Below, piece by piece: positions 1-12,279 of a stretch of 64,000 bases of DNA; position 1 is the stretch's first letter; every line of letters begins with the position of its first letter. The translations under genes were made by a program, and so were the position numbers. The notes below the pieces were generated by a model, which saw only the letters and a list, made by a program, of their open reading frames with translations, was not told where the DNA came from and ran no database searches. This stretch comes from Tachypleus tridentatus (Eukaryota; Arthropoda; Merostomata; Xiphosura; Limulidae), in contig NC_134834.1 in the NCBI RefSeq assembly GCF_004210375.1, forward strand, positions 41,506,264-41,570,263, given 5' to 3'.

Positions 1-589
1 CCAAATACAGCTTCCATTCTATAAGAACTGGATGAAGAGAACAACTGATTAAAATAGCTCAAATGCCAGAACCACAAGAATAAAATAAGAATACCCAGGG
101 AAATGATGTAAGGTTATAAAAAAAAAAAAGTTAAATAACCTACAGTCATATATTCAGATTAATCATCGTTAAAACACCAGATACAAAAAAGAAAGTGAAA
201 TGAGGAAGAGTCAGATAACTTGGAGAAAATGGTGACAAATGAACCAGCATTGATAAATCATCCATTTATTATGATAAAATGCATGGGTAAATGGCTGATA
301 AGAGCAAAAACAGCTACTCTTAAAAAAATAGAAAAATAAAATAAAATAGTTCAAAATAAGATATCCAGACAGCTGCTACAAAAAATGGTAGTAAACCTTT
401 AAACTACTCATACTTCAATGACATTTATGTGAAAAAAATGCTCTGTAAGAGACCCAACACTGAAGATAGTGACAATATTCAGAACCACACCCCACCCAGC
501 AAGAGAGGTATCCATGAACTAATGTTATATATTGGCAGGGTAAAGTAAGATGGATGTTTAGAATCATGTAGAAATGTTTGACCTGCATT

Positions 590-848
590 GAGTTTTGTTG
601 TTTTTTTGTTTGAATTTTACACAAAGTTATAAAAGGGCAATCTGCACTGGTCATTCTTAATTTAGCAGTGAAAGGCTACAGGGTAAAGCAGCTAGTCATC
701 ACCACCTACCACCAATTCTTGGGATTGACCATCACATTATAATATCCACACAGCTAAAACAGCAAGCATGTTTATTGGATGGGGATTCAAACCCGTAACT
801 CTCAGATTGTGAGTCAAACATCCAAGCCACATGGCCTTTCTCAGGCCA
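590..848 (-). mobile_element. tRNA-derived SINE (family 1), old copy
   Basis: Minus orientation. Tail (tttgtttgaattttacac) first on the plus strand, body with the isgtgtaagact/ctagtcatcaccacc region, and tRNA-like head (ggggattcaaaccc, a B-box remnant) near 790. Heavily diverged. Confidence 0.75.
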
Positions 849-1739
849 AGAGCTGCTATGAAAGCAATGAAGTAATATTCTCATGATTTTTCAGAATTCA
901 CTAATGGAGACACAAAAAAAACATGTTCAGAAGAAAGAACAAAAGAGGCAAGAGTCCTGAAAAGAGATGAAACACCATACATAGGAAGAATAGAAGACAT
1001 GAGAATTACACATTGTAAAAATGTAAAAACAAAGTTGAGTACACCCAAACACGAACAATGTAATACTTCCCAAATCAATCAGATATACTACCTTAAGAGC
1101 CTGACTAACCAACTGAAATGAGCAAACTCCCAAAGCAGAAGATCAGAGTAGGTGATATTTCTCAGGATAGGTCCATGATGGGAATCAAGCAACCTCTCAA
1201 AGAAGATGAGCCATTTGTTTTGTTTTAAGACTAATACATTTTGAGCGTCACACAAATTTTCTTAAAGAGCTGCAGATTACCAACCCCTGGTGTAGGAGAT
1301 GCAAAATGTCCATACAGTTGTGGAAATGCAAACTTAACAAATGCATTCTCCAAATGAAAGACCTCAGGAATTAGTTTAAAACAAACAGGCATAAGCCCTG
1401 AAAAGCAAAGAGAACTCCTAAAAAAGTCATAATTTCCTACAGTGAAATATATTTTCAATAAATAAATAGCTATTTTAATTCATTGATGCCCACTATATGA
1501 AAAAAAAAAATTTTTAAACATGACACCAACCTTTTATCTCCCTTCAATTTTAATTGTAAATTGTAAATTTATTGTAAATGGCTGATTCCACTGTTTCTCT
1601 CACAAAAATCATGTGCTAACCCTCCACTAATAAGAGTACAACAAACTATATGGAAGCATGAAACTCCCTTTATTCAGTTCAGCCAAACTATTCCTTTGCA
1701 TTTTATACGAGATAGAATCAAAGATTTAATGTGGAAATT
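849..1739. other. No gene recognised
   Basis: Purine-rich plus strand with short chance ORFs. Position between DIRS relic B and the window edge would fit a decayed recombinase part of that element, but I cannot see tyrosine-recombinase motifs. Confidence 0.4.
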
Positions 1740-2745
1740 CAATGAACTTTGAGGAAAAAGCACGTGAAACATGACCTTCCAGAAGATGTATGTCAAGTGT
1801 GTGGGTTAAAAAACAACCCTTTTTACTTCAAATGGGACTAGAAGGAGTGTCCCCTTGACATGTAATATAAGCCACCATCATTAACAAGTCAAACTAAAAT
1901 AAAATCAGTCAACCTATACAAGAAGTAGAAGAAGGTAAACTAAAGCACCTTAGATAAACAAGTGTCTGTGTGTGAAGGAGACCATTATCTTGAGTCCTCC
2001 TACTGATAGAACCACATTCCCTTACCTCTGGAGATGAACATCAGAGAAAAGAAACAATCCATAACAGAGCAAGAAACTGGTAAACCTGAAGTCATTGTGA
2101 ATATGATGAACTAAAAAGACATAAATAAAGAAGGAAGGATGAAAGTGAAGACAAAAAAAACCTCAATTAAAGGCTTGGATAACTGACAACATTTTTTATC
2201 ACATTTAAGGAGGAGAATGGATGTTCCCAAAGAGACTAAAATGTGAGGAATATAACAAGAAAACTTATCCAATTACTCAAGCCAACTATGGAAGGAGTAG
2301 AAGAATATGAAGAGATTAGCCCATTTGAAATGAGTTAACTGAAGCAAGACATCCAACAAATATTGTTGGTGAAATACCCCAAATACATAAGTTAGGTAAA
2401 ATGTAGACTGCCCCACGAAAGACCCATGAAACTAAAACAAATTCAAAGATCAAGGCATGGAACTGATACCTAATCACATGTTGAAAAAAATCAAAGATAA
2501 AAACATACCAAGAGTATTCTCATTCCTGCAGAAACAGCCTACTCATGTGTGATCTAATGTGACACGTGAAAACAAAGGAAGAAACATAAAGTGATTAAGG
2601 TGGATTCAATCAATGCAGAACCCCAATCAACACTGAGCAAAAATAATAAATGAAAAAAATCCATAGGTACAGCAAGTATAGGATAGGCAGGTGCTGAAGG
2701 TAATAGCTGAAAGAGAAACAAAAGAGCAACTTTCAATCCAAAACT
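1740..2745 (-). mobile_element. DIRS-like retrotransposon relic B
   Basis: A second, more decayed copy. YQFHALIFEFVLVSWVF about 2.45 kb aligns with the motif-B region of relic A, and the flanking 400 bases are alignable (2334-2700 with about 4530-4890 and 5175-5230). Lower down, about 1.86 kb, MVAYITCQGDT matches the RNase H motif (S/T)VVAYI..QGGT, followed by LLEGHVSRA. Stops throughout. Confidence 0.5.
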
Positions 2746-2749
2746 TAGC

Positions 2750-4130
2750 TGCTAGGGATCAACATCTACATTGGGGTAGGATGAAGGATCTCAGTTGGCA
2801 CAACACGAGTATGGACAATATATTGGTTGGTATAACTGTAAATCCAAAACTCAACCTCTGGTAACTGATTTCTATGTGGGGGCAAGATGAGGGATTCCAA
2901 TCACTATGACAGTACACTCAGACAAACTTGTACAGATGTGGAACATCCATTTGGAGGACATCTCATCACCTATACAAGCAAAATACTACCATCATACTCT
3001 CAGTTGATCAGAGTCTTTATTGTTTATATTGTATACCTTTCATTAAGGATGATACCTGCATGGTCTATTACTGCAGTGGCTTGGAACTGGAAAGTGGTAA
3101 AGACTATCTTACTCCATTGGAAGAAATGGAGGGGGTTGGGGCAAACATGGTGGAGAGCCCAAAGGTGCTTTCACACTGGAGACGATGCAATATGTAACCA
3201 TGAAACCCTATTCTAAAAAGCAGATAAAGTCTAACTTATTCAACTTAAGGGATGGTCAGCAATCCCCTTCAATTTTACCTATGAAGTCCATGAGCAAATT
3301 CAATCCAGAACAGACATATTTATGAAAAAGGATATCATTAAGATTAACCTATGAGCAATCTTGAGAAATACCCCATCTTTATGCAATTGTAATGAACTAC
3401 ATGTATTTTGTAGCCATAGATATTATCAAAGTGAAGTCAACATGGCCTTACAGTGTGGGTTTGAGTACAAGTCTAGATAGGCATCACTCATCATAGATTA
3501 AGATCCTGGTGGAAGCATTGGACAGGCCCCTGTAAAATAATATATATCACAAAATAAACAAAACTACCCAATTACAATCTCGATGAAGAGTGAAGAATGG
3601 TAACAAATCATGATGAGGAAGAAAGAGTTACTCAAAGGAGATAATGGAAGATGAATGTATGAGTTGTAGTCCCAGTGATCAATTGACAGTGGGACTGAGA
3701 TGCAGATAAAAAGGTAAGGTGCCTGAACGGAGTGAAGACACCAGGAATTGATTACAGGAAGAAAGAGTCAAGGAAAAAATGGCCAATTGAATTACAAGCT
3801 GAACCCAATGGGTAAGAAAGGAGAGGTGGGAAAATCAAAAACAGAGAAGTGGTGCAAAAAAAAGAACCTGTGGGAGATGGAGTTAATGGAAGAAAATCTT
3901 GAAAGAAATAAAGCAACTCAGAGCATGTAAACTGGAAATAAAGGTAGAAGATATGAAAATAAAAAAATATTCAAACTGAGCCCCCAAAGTGTAGGTTAGT
4001 AAAATTTATCCAGAACAAAAAGAGTACATCTAGCCAAAATGGCCAGAAAAACAGATTTGTGCTGATCAGAAAGGATCAATTAGAAAGACCTGACACAAAT
4101 TGACATGGATAATCAATATTACCTTGATAA
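2750..4130. other. No gene recognised; probable DIRS debris
   Basis: A-rich, with ORFs up to 109 codons that match nothing I know. It lies between the two DIRS-like relics. Confidence 0.35.
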
Positions 4131-4139
4131 GAAAAGTGC

Positions 4140-5680
4140 TGGAATAAAAAAACTAAAGTTATAAACTAGACCTAATTCAGCCTGAACATATTAACAGGGT
4201 GAGTAGATGATGCACTGGAGGCCAAAATCAAAAGAGGTAACTTGAAATTAAGAAAAGTCAAACATTTCCTGTAGAGGGGAACCCAACATGAGACAAAGCA
4301 ATTGAAAATTTGAGGACTGAGAAGCCACTCCCTGGAAGAAAGTGCACTTGGACCGAAAAGGCAATCTGCAACAAGGATGAAAGTATCTAGAACAGGACAT
4401 ACCAGATGTGCGAGTCCAAAAGGGAGATTTACCATTTACCACAAAGGAAACAAAAATGAGCACCCCCTTTGCAAGTGATATAAGCTATAAACATCAGATA
4501 GTCTGAATGAAACATTGGTAAAATCTGGATAAGAGGAAGAAAACTAAAGCATATTGGATTGCCACAAGTGCAAGGGTGTCAACATGGTAAGATATTTCAC
4601 CAGTAGACCATTGTCCTGAAAGCCCCTGCTGGTCAAGCTGCCAAAAGACATATGGAACCAAAACAAGTCCAAAGGGCAAGGCATGAAACTGGAACCAAAT
4701 CATAGGATGAAAAAACCCTGAGACTGAATCCTGGAAAATAAAAAATTAGAACTTGTAGCATGGGCATTTCTCAGTCCTATAGACATATTCACCTGATAGT
4801 GAACAAATACATATTAAAACACACAGAAGAACTAAGAAGTGATTGAGGCAGAATCAACTAATTCAGAACTTCAATCAGCACTAAGCACAGATGATTTGTT
4901 TTGGTTTTGTTTTGAATTTCGCACAAAGCTACACGAGGGCTATCTGCACTAGCTGTCCCTAATTTAGCAGTGTAAGACTAGAGGAAAGGCAGCTAGTCAT
5001 CACCACCCACTGCCAACTCTTGGACTACTCTTTTGCCAATGATTAGTGGGACTGACTGTCACATTATAATGCCCACATGGATGAAAGGGCAAGCATATTT
5101 GGTGTGAAGGAGATTATAACCCACGACCCTCGGATTACGAGTCGAGTGCCTTAACCACCTGGCCATGCTGGGCGAGCATACATGACAAACGGAGAAACCC
5201 ATAGGTAGGACAGGTACAGAATGGGAAGGTACTGGACATGGAACATGAATAAAGATGGCAATGACTGAGAGTGCACTAAAAGAAAAAAAAATTATATATA
5301 ACATTACGAATATATCACATGATGCATATGAAGAGGAGCAGCCCCAAATAATAGAATGATGAAGAACAAATAGTACATAACAATGTCTCACCCTAAAAGA
5401 TCCCAAAAGCAAAGAAACCATGTGTGAAGGGAAAGAACTAAAGATGGAAAATTCCCCAACAAGAAAAGGAGGAGAAAAATGTATCCCACAAAAAACCCCT
5501 TAGATATTGGTGTAATAACTAAGAAAAGAGACATAAGGTAGAAAGTTCTTGTAGGAGAGTCGAGAGGATAAGATGAAGCTGATAAACTAAGTGAGAGATG
5601 AAACAGATAGAAATAACAAAAACTGCTCCCTCCCCTCCTACATGCAACAAAGATTCTATGCACAAAGAATCAAGAAAGCA
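4140..5680 (-). mobile_element. DIRS-like retrotransposon relic A
   Basis: Minus-strand coding remnants in DIRS order. About 5.5 kb is a hydrophobic stretch with ISKGFFVGY. About 4.8 kb is the RT motif-A region SIGLRNAH. About 4.69 kb is FQFHALPFGLVLVPYVF (motif B; DIRS has LPFGL..APWVF). About 4.6 kb is SGQWSTGEISYHVDTLAL (the RNase H-side WS.E...H...LEL motif). At 4.2-4.4 kb comes LSSREWLLSPQIF, then NFKLPLLIL, matching the EW.L.P.VF...KLP..VSP region that follows RNase H in DIRS. A SINE has inserted at 4895-5172. Many stops; assignment rests on motif order. Confidence 0.55.
4895..5172 (-). mobile_element. tRNA-derived SINE (family 1), inside DIRS relic A
   Basis: Nearly complete, minus orientation. 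Tail gttttgaatttcgc at 4908, the agactagagg..cagctagtcatcacc body, and head with cacgaccctcggattacgagtcg up to ggccatgctgggc. It interrupts the repeat unit shared with 2640-2700, so it is younger than the DIRS relic. Confidence 0.9.
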
Positions 5681-6319
5681 TGCCTGAAGGTATGCTAAGG
5701 CATGCAAGTATTCTCTCCCAAAAGAAAGAAAAATTCTCATCATGAAATAATTTCAGGAAAAGGATGAAAAATTATACTGTGAAATGTATAAAAACAAAAG
5801 GTAAGTTAAGCCTAGCAGATTTTGGAGTAAAGGCTTGGAAAGGCAAGTGATAATGAGGTGGAAGAAACCTGACAAAACCTAGGTTGTTCTGAACAGGTTC
5901 AGTAGTTGTAGGAGAAAGACAAGCAATATTTGGAAAAGATAGGCAGGTCTCAGGCCCCATAGGTCCTCAAAAATTAAATTAATTGTAAGAAGTACAAATT
6001 ATAATGAACTATGAAAATGAAATACTTAATATAATATACATTTAAGTAAATGTGTAGTGATATAAATGTGTATCAAATGTTGTATGTTGAAGAAAACATT
6101 ATATGTAACCTAAATATCAACTTACCTATATGATGAACTACAGGTAAGTGAAAATAACAGACACTTTTTAAGCCTAATCAAACCATGCAGGACAAAGTAC
6201 ATCATTAAGCACTAATTTTAAAAAAACTTCACCAAAGAATAATATGCACAATATTGGAAAAGTGTGAACCCTGGCTCCAGGAGTCTAAACAATATTAACA
6301 TGAAGAAGTATAAAAGATA

Positions 6320-7802
6320 AATAAAAACAAATATTTTATGTGAAAATATATCAAATACTTATCAGATATATCATATTGTTACATGTACCCTCACCTACAT
6401 AAGCACTAACCTCTTTACAAAATGTCTATAGATTAGTAAGGCAAGATTTTCCCCAAGTAAAACCATACAAACTATTCAACAGAATTTTAAACTTTGTTAA
6501 ATAACTGCAAAGTATCTTTTTTCCCACCACTGACATAAGGTTATAATTACTGGGACAATTTTTATTATCTCCCATGAAAATAGATGTGACAGTAGTCAAC
6601 ATCCAATCTTATTGCATCTACCATCTATTGAAGAACTAAGAAAAAATAGGAGCAAGTGGTTCATACATCAATCCTTAACCTTCATCAAAATCCTTTGGTA
6701 ATTATTATTTGACTCAAAGCTTTTTTGTTCTTTAAACTTCCCAACTGCTTTTTAACAAACTCAGAATAGCAACTATTCAGGATGATGAATATTGATTAAA
6801 TCTTCATTAGTATATTCATAAAAAAGTAGAATTTAATAACCTGGCCACCTCATAATCACTGGATATTACCCTTCAAAGGAACTACTTCAATCTCAACGGT
6901 TTGCTTACTCTTAATGCATTTAACTGAAATCCTTACTATTAATTTTTCCATTTTCAAACAACCTGTGTTTCATACATTTCCAAATTCCTCATTTAAGCAG
7001 TTATTTTGATCTTTTATAATCTTCCAACATTGCAATTACACTTCTTACATTTATAATGCTATCCTCAATACTTACTGTGAGACACCATTTTCTCACTTGC
7101 AACTATTTTTTCTATAACAAACTTATTTGGGATATTTATGAACCTTTTTAAAAATATTTTAAAAATTATTTAATATTATTTTTTCATATTTGATCAGTAT
7201 CTTCAATCAAATTAGTTGCCCAATTTACAGCAGATAGGTTTTGTATCACCCTTTAAGTATTATTTTTGAAACTTTGAACTGAAATCTCATTATTCTTTAA
7301 CTCTATATACAGCAAAACTTCAAATGTAACTTCGTAATGATCATTTGCACCTAGCCATTCTCCAGTCTGTCAATTACTGTCAACTATTTATGTACTATAA
7401 GTTAGCAATAAATTTAAAATACTATTTTCTGAATCAGGTTCCCTACTCAGTCAGTGAAGAAAACAATTCTGAACAGTTTATAAGAATGTTTTGTTCATAA
7501 TTTTACTCTAAAATTTCTATGTTTGTATGTTTGAAGTTAAAATTTCTTATAATTATAACTTCAGTAACATACAAATTCTTTATTTCATTGCATAAGTTTC
7601 TCATTAATTTAATCAGTTTCATGTGGTTGTATCTAAGAAATTCCAACTAAAATCCTTCTCTTACAACCACTAACAAACTAACTAGTTTCAACTTTAGTGC
7701 TTAACTTTCATGTCTTTAATTTGTATAGAATGTAACTCAAACTTTATGTATAAAGCCACTCCTCATTTTTACTACTATATCACCATTAAACATCCTATAG
7801 CT
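6320..7802 (-). mobile_element. CR1-like LINE relic, distal part
   Basis: Decayed minus-strand coding matches to CR1-type ORF2. Endonuclease remnants VIIIRNFNFKH (GDFNF region) and GEWLGANDHYEVTFEV (SDH region) lie about 7.3-7.6 kb. RT remnants EPLAPIF, NCPSNYNLMSVVGK (family SNYRPISLTSVVGK) and WGKSCLTNL lie about 6.4-6.65 kb. Many stops. This is the continuation of 13894-14030 across the younger LINE. Confidence 0.7.
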
Positions 7803-7849
7803 CCATATTTCAATTGATTGATTGATTTAGTGTTTTATGGCACAAAGCA

Positions 7850-8655
7850 GCTAGGCTATCTGCGCCAAACGTCCAGTAAAAAGGTAAAAATAAATTAAAT
7901 GTAGTAAAATACAGAAAAGGAAATGAAGGTAAAACAAAACATCATTGAAAAACAGAAAAAAGCATAAAACCAATGTTGACACCTAGTTTACAATGGTAAG
8001 AGAAAAAGCAGAGTAAAAGAAGTTGTAAAGTACTTACTCTAGCAAAATGGTAATGATCATAACCTGCCAAGAAGACTAACAGGTAAGTTCAAGAACCACC
8101 GTCAGTCACCTGAAGTTGGCCTTTCCAGTCCTGGTTCTGGGTTATGTGTCATAGCAGCCATTATCAAAATGTAAAATAATAAAAGTTTTAAAAGACACAT
8201 AGCAAAATCGTAATAATGAGTAGCCAAATGTCCAGTAAAAAGGTGAAAGTAAAGTAAATGTAGTAAAATTTGTAAAAGTAAACAAAGGTAAAACCAAAAC
8301 AGCAATTAAAAAGATAAAATTGCATAAAACCGATGTTGACATCCAATCTATAAAGTTGTAAAGAACTTCTGTAGCAGAATAGTAATGATCATAACCCGCC
8401 AGGAAGACTAACAGGCAAATACCAGAACCACCGTCAGTTACCTGAAGTTGGTCTTTCCAATCCTGGTTCCGGGTTATGTATCATTATGGCCAGTACCAAA
8501 AGGAAAAGTAATAAAAGTTTAAAACACATGCAGCAAAATTAGAATAACAACTCGCCAGGACAACTAACTGGTAATTCAAACAGACAGTTCAAACAACAGT
8601 GTTAGTAACCTGAAGCTGGCTTTTCCAGTCTTGGTGTCAAGTTATTTAATGTTTT
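7850..8655 (-). repeat. Tandem repeats in the LINE 3' UTR
   Basis: A unit of about 330-360 bases occurs two and a half times. The stretch at 7870-7990 recurs at 8231-8352, and the segment about 8045-8155 (around gtaatgatcataacc and acctgaagttgg) recurs at 8378-8485. A shorter, more diverged third copy lies at 8535-8650. Confidence 0.8.
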
Positions 8656-8747
8656 GGCAATTTTTCAATGTCAAATTGAACTAGAGAGAATGAAACTGTG
8701 AAAAGGGAACCACAATTAAAAAGGTGTAATTAATAAATATCCAACAC

Positions 8748-11700
8748 TTAAATGAGATTAAAAAGATTAATGGCCTTTAAAAAACTAAAAACTTTATCAA
8801 GGTGGACAGTGTCACCATCACCAATAACACTGTCCAATGTTACAGATAAACCCTGAGAAAAAACATGTTTAAAATAGTGCGTTTTTTCTCGTAACGAGGG
8901 CAAGAAAGTAAAATGTGGCTGATAGTGATTTGAGTGTTACACAAACTACACACTGGTGCATCAGTTCCAGATAAAAGAAAACGATGAGTTAAAAACTGTG
9001 ACCAATGGGTAGTCTAGTTAGAACAACTTCCTCCTTCCGAACCTTATGGAAGCTAGGTGGCCAAAGGCCAAAATAGGGTTTTATTTGAAAAAGCTTGTTG
9101 TCTCGTTGCTCACTCCAAGTGGACTGCCAGCTGGCACGGAGCCGAGCCTTGAATACAAGACCATAGTCCATGTACGGAATACGCACAGTGGTGATAGTGC
9201 CGGAGCAGATAGATTTAGCTGCAGTGTCTGCAAGCTCATTCCTGCGAATATCAACATGACCTGGTATCCAGAAAAACTGGATAGAAGTAGCAGTTAATGA
9301 GAAATGGGCCAGTCGGTTTTGAATATCAGTGAGAACAGGGAGTGAGCCAACGTGTAGTGATTCCAGGGCCAGTATAGAACCAAGCGAGTCAGTATAAATA
9401 GTGCAGTTGGAGTACTGCTCAGCTTTAATATGATCCAGGGCATACAGTTCAGCAGTGAACACAGAAGCTGTAGAGGGGATTCTGCGCGCAACCACCGAAC
9501 TGCAGCAAGCCATAGCAGAGCCCACTGAATTACCTGATTTGGAACCATCTGTATAAATGGGAACGGAATGATTGTTTGAAAGATGTTCATTAAATAAATG
9601 ACGGTACTTCCAATCTGGAGTATCTGTCTTTTTCAGATGACTGAAAGAAAGATCACATTTGGGGGCTGTAATAAGCCATGGTGGGATGGGCTGACCTGTG
9701 GAATCTGCAATGTTATCCAAGGACAGACCCAAGTCATCCAATTGAGCCTGGATGCGAAGGCCAAACGGAGCAATGGCAGATCGTCTGTTCTGAAAAAGTA
9801 TGGCCCACTGAGGAAGGAAAATACATCCCCAGGTGGGATGCTTTGGTAAGGAACAACGTTTCAAAGAATATAGTAAAGATAGTTGCAAAAGGGGAAGGTG
9901 CAGAGAAGGTTCTTGAGATTCATCGTATAAGCTTTGAACTGGAGAGGTGTGGAAAGCCCCAGTTCAGGGTCGAAGTCCTCGTTGATGAATGGGGTCTAGC
10001 ATCTTTAAGACCAAGGGTCTGGCAGAGCCATAGATCACTGATCCATAGTCGAGTTTTGATCGAAAAAGAGCAAGATATACCTTTAACATAGAACATCGAT
10101 CTGCTCCCCAACTGGTGGTAGAGAGGACACGGAGGATGTTCAGTGCTCTTGTGCATTTGACTGACAGGAGATCTGAAAGTCGTCGACATACAGCCCCTTC
10201 GCAATAGTGAGAGGGAGTTGTGATGGCATTTATCTTTATACTGAAAAGTGTGACACTCAAAACACAGCCCTGAGGGACTTCAAGTTCCTCTACAAAAGAA
10301 CGGGAAAGTGTCGAGCCCACACGAACTTGAATCTCCTGTTCATTAAAAATTTTTTTAATAAACATGGGTAAATGGCCACATGACCCATATGTATGGAGGT
10401 CTCGCAAAACGCCATACCTCCACATTGTGTCATAAGCTTTCTCAATGTCAAAGAATATTGATACAAGATGTTGGCATTTGAGAAAGGCTTCTCTGATTGA
10501 TGTTTCAAGTCGAATTAGGTGGTCTGTGGTGGAGTGCTGTCGTCAGAACCCACACTGGGTGGGCGAGAAACCAAACAAGACGAGCATTAACCATCCTTTC
10601 TAAGGTCTTACAGAGATAGCTCGTCAAAGCAATTGGACGGTAGTTTGAAGGAATCTTGGGATCTTTCCCTAGTTTAGAGAAAGGTAAAATAATAGCCTGG
10701 CATCAGGAAAAACATTCTCCTGCCAGATCCGGTTAAAGACTATTAGAAGGACATCAAGAGAAGCAGGAGATAGATGGTGCAGCATGTCATAGTGTACATC
10801 ATCAGGTCCAACAGATGTACTGCCACACTGATGAAGAGCCATTTTCAGTTCCACCAGTGAAAAGGGACAATTATAGTCAAAGAGACAGTCAGTTCAAAAG
10901 GAAAGAGGTGAACGCTCTGCCCGAGTCTTGACAGCCAAGAAGGTGGAGGAACAAGCAGAAGTGCTAGATACCCAGCAAAAGCTTTCACCTAGAGTATCAG
11001 TGATGTTCCAGACATCAGCCACCTCCTGACCATCAGAGAGTAAGATCGAGAGAGGGACAGAATTGTAGTGCCCACTGACCTCTCGAATCTTGTCCCACAT
11101 GACCTTGAAACTGGTGGTAGAAGATATGCTAGTTGTGAACTTAATCCAAGTTTCCTTCTGGCTTTGACGTCTTACCCACCTAGCATGTGCACAGGCCTGT
11201 TGGAAAGCGACACGCGGTTCGAAAGTGTGGGATATCTACGAAAAGTATCCCAGGCCTGTTTTTTAGCCTTCTGTTCTAAGTGGCAAGCAGGATTCCACCA
11301 CGGACGAGGATATCGTGGAAAACGTGTCAAGGTTTTAGGAATACACTTAGCAGCTGCTTGTATAATACAGCCAGTTACCGCTGCCACACAGTCGTCTATT
11401 GATGGCTGATTCACGATGGCAGGATCAAGTTCTGCGAGAGCAGTGAAAGTGGACCAGTCTGCCTGATCCAACTTCCACCAGGGCATGCTGGTAGGGTGGC
11501 ATCGACCAAGGCCAGTCTCTCTCAAAAGTATAGGAAAATGATCACTGCCTAGAGGATAATTGTCAACTCTCCATGAAAAATGGGAGAATAATGAAGGGGA
11601 GCAAACTAAGAGATCAATAGTGGTAAAGGACTGACTAGGAGCATGAAAATAAGTGGAAGAACCAGTGTTGAAAAGAGAAAGATTGTGATCAGAGAGCATA

Positions 11701-12162
11701 CGCTCTACAGAGCGACCCCCTCCCATCAATAACAACACTTCCAAAGAGGGGATGATGTCCATTAAAGTCCCCCAGGAGTAGAAAGGGAAACGGCAACTGT
11801 TCAACGAGAGCATCAAGGTCTGATTGATCATATGTCTCTCCAGGAGACAGGTAGAGAGAACAAACAGTGATGGTATGACCCAAGGAAACACGGATGGCTA
11901 CGGCCTCCAAGGGTGTGTTGAGTGACAAAGACAGGGTGGGCACATGCTGATCAACCAATAGTGCCACCCCTCCATGTACTCGTACATCACACAGCCTGTC
12001 ATTTCTGTATAGAGAAAGCTGCCGAATGGTGACTGTATCAGCAGGTTTTAGAAATGTTTCTTGTAAGGAAAGACATACAGGATGGTAGGAAACAATCAGT
12101 GTTTTGATATCATACAGATTAGAACGTAAACCTCGACAGTTCCATTGTATCAAGGTGGCCAT
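8748..12162 (-). pseudogene. LINE ORF2 (endonuclease, RT, RNase H), broken
   Basis: Starts at MATLIQWNCRGLRSN (12162). APE endonuclease motifs: WNCRG, LQETFL, LLGDFNGHHPLFG, FTTIDLL and GSDHFPI. A frameshift about 11.7 kb splits the domain. RT motifs: STSVGPDDV about 10.8 kb, VPQGCVLSV about 10.28 kb and YVDD at 10179-10190. The RT palm after YVDD is deleted. RNase H has YTDGSK, AELYAL, TDSLGS and the ELADTAAK end (about 9.2-9.6 kb). A further frame holds SGTDAPVCSLCNTQ and ILLSCPRY, the Cys-rich terminus, ending at TAA 8748. Several stops between 10.9 and 10.4 kb confirm it is dead. Confidence 0.88.
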
Positions 12163-12279
12163 TTTTTAATGACGGGTAGGCGAAGTGACTGGAGAACCCT
12201 TCTATTTACGGCCACGTCTTTTTTCCTTACTGTCCTTAGTCAGAGGAGGTCTATCAACCTCCATGGATCCTGCCCTGGG

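Noticed and set aside
8989..9888. 299-codon ORF with a full RNase H motif set, as a host RNase H gene
   Set aside because: It lies in frame order with endonuclease and RT remnants inside a LINE bounded by a target duplication.
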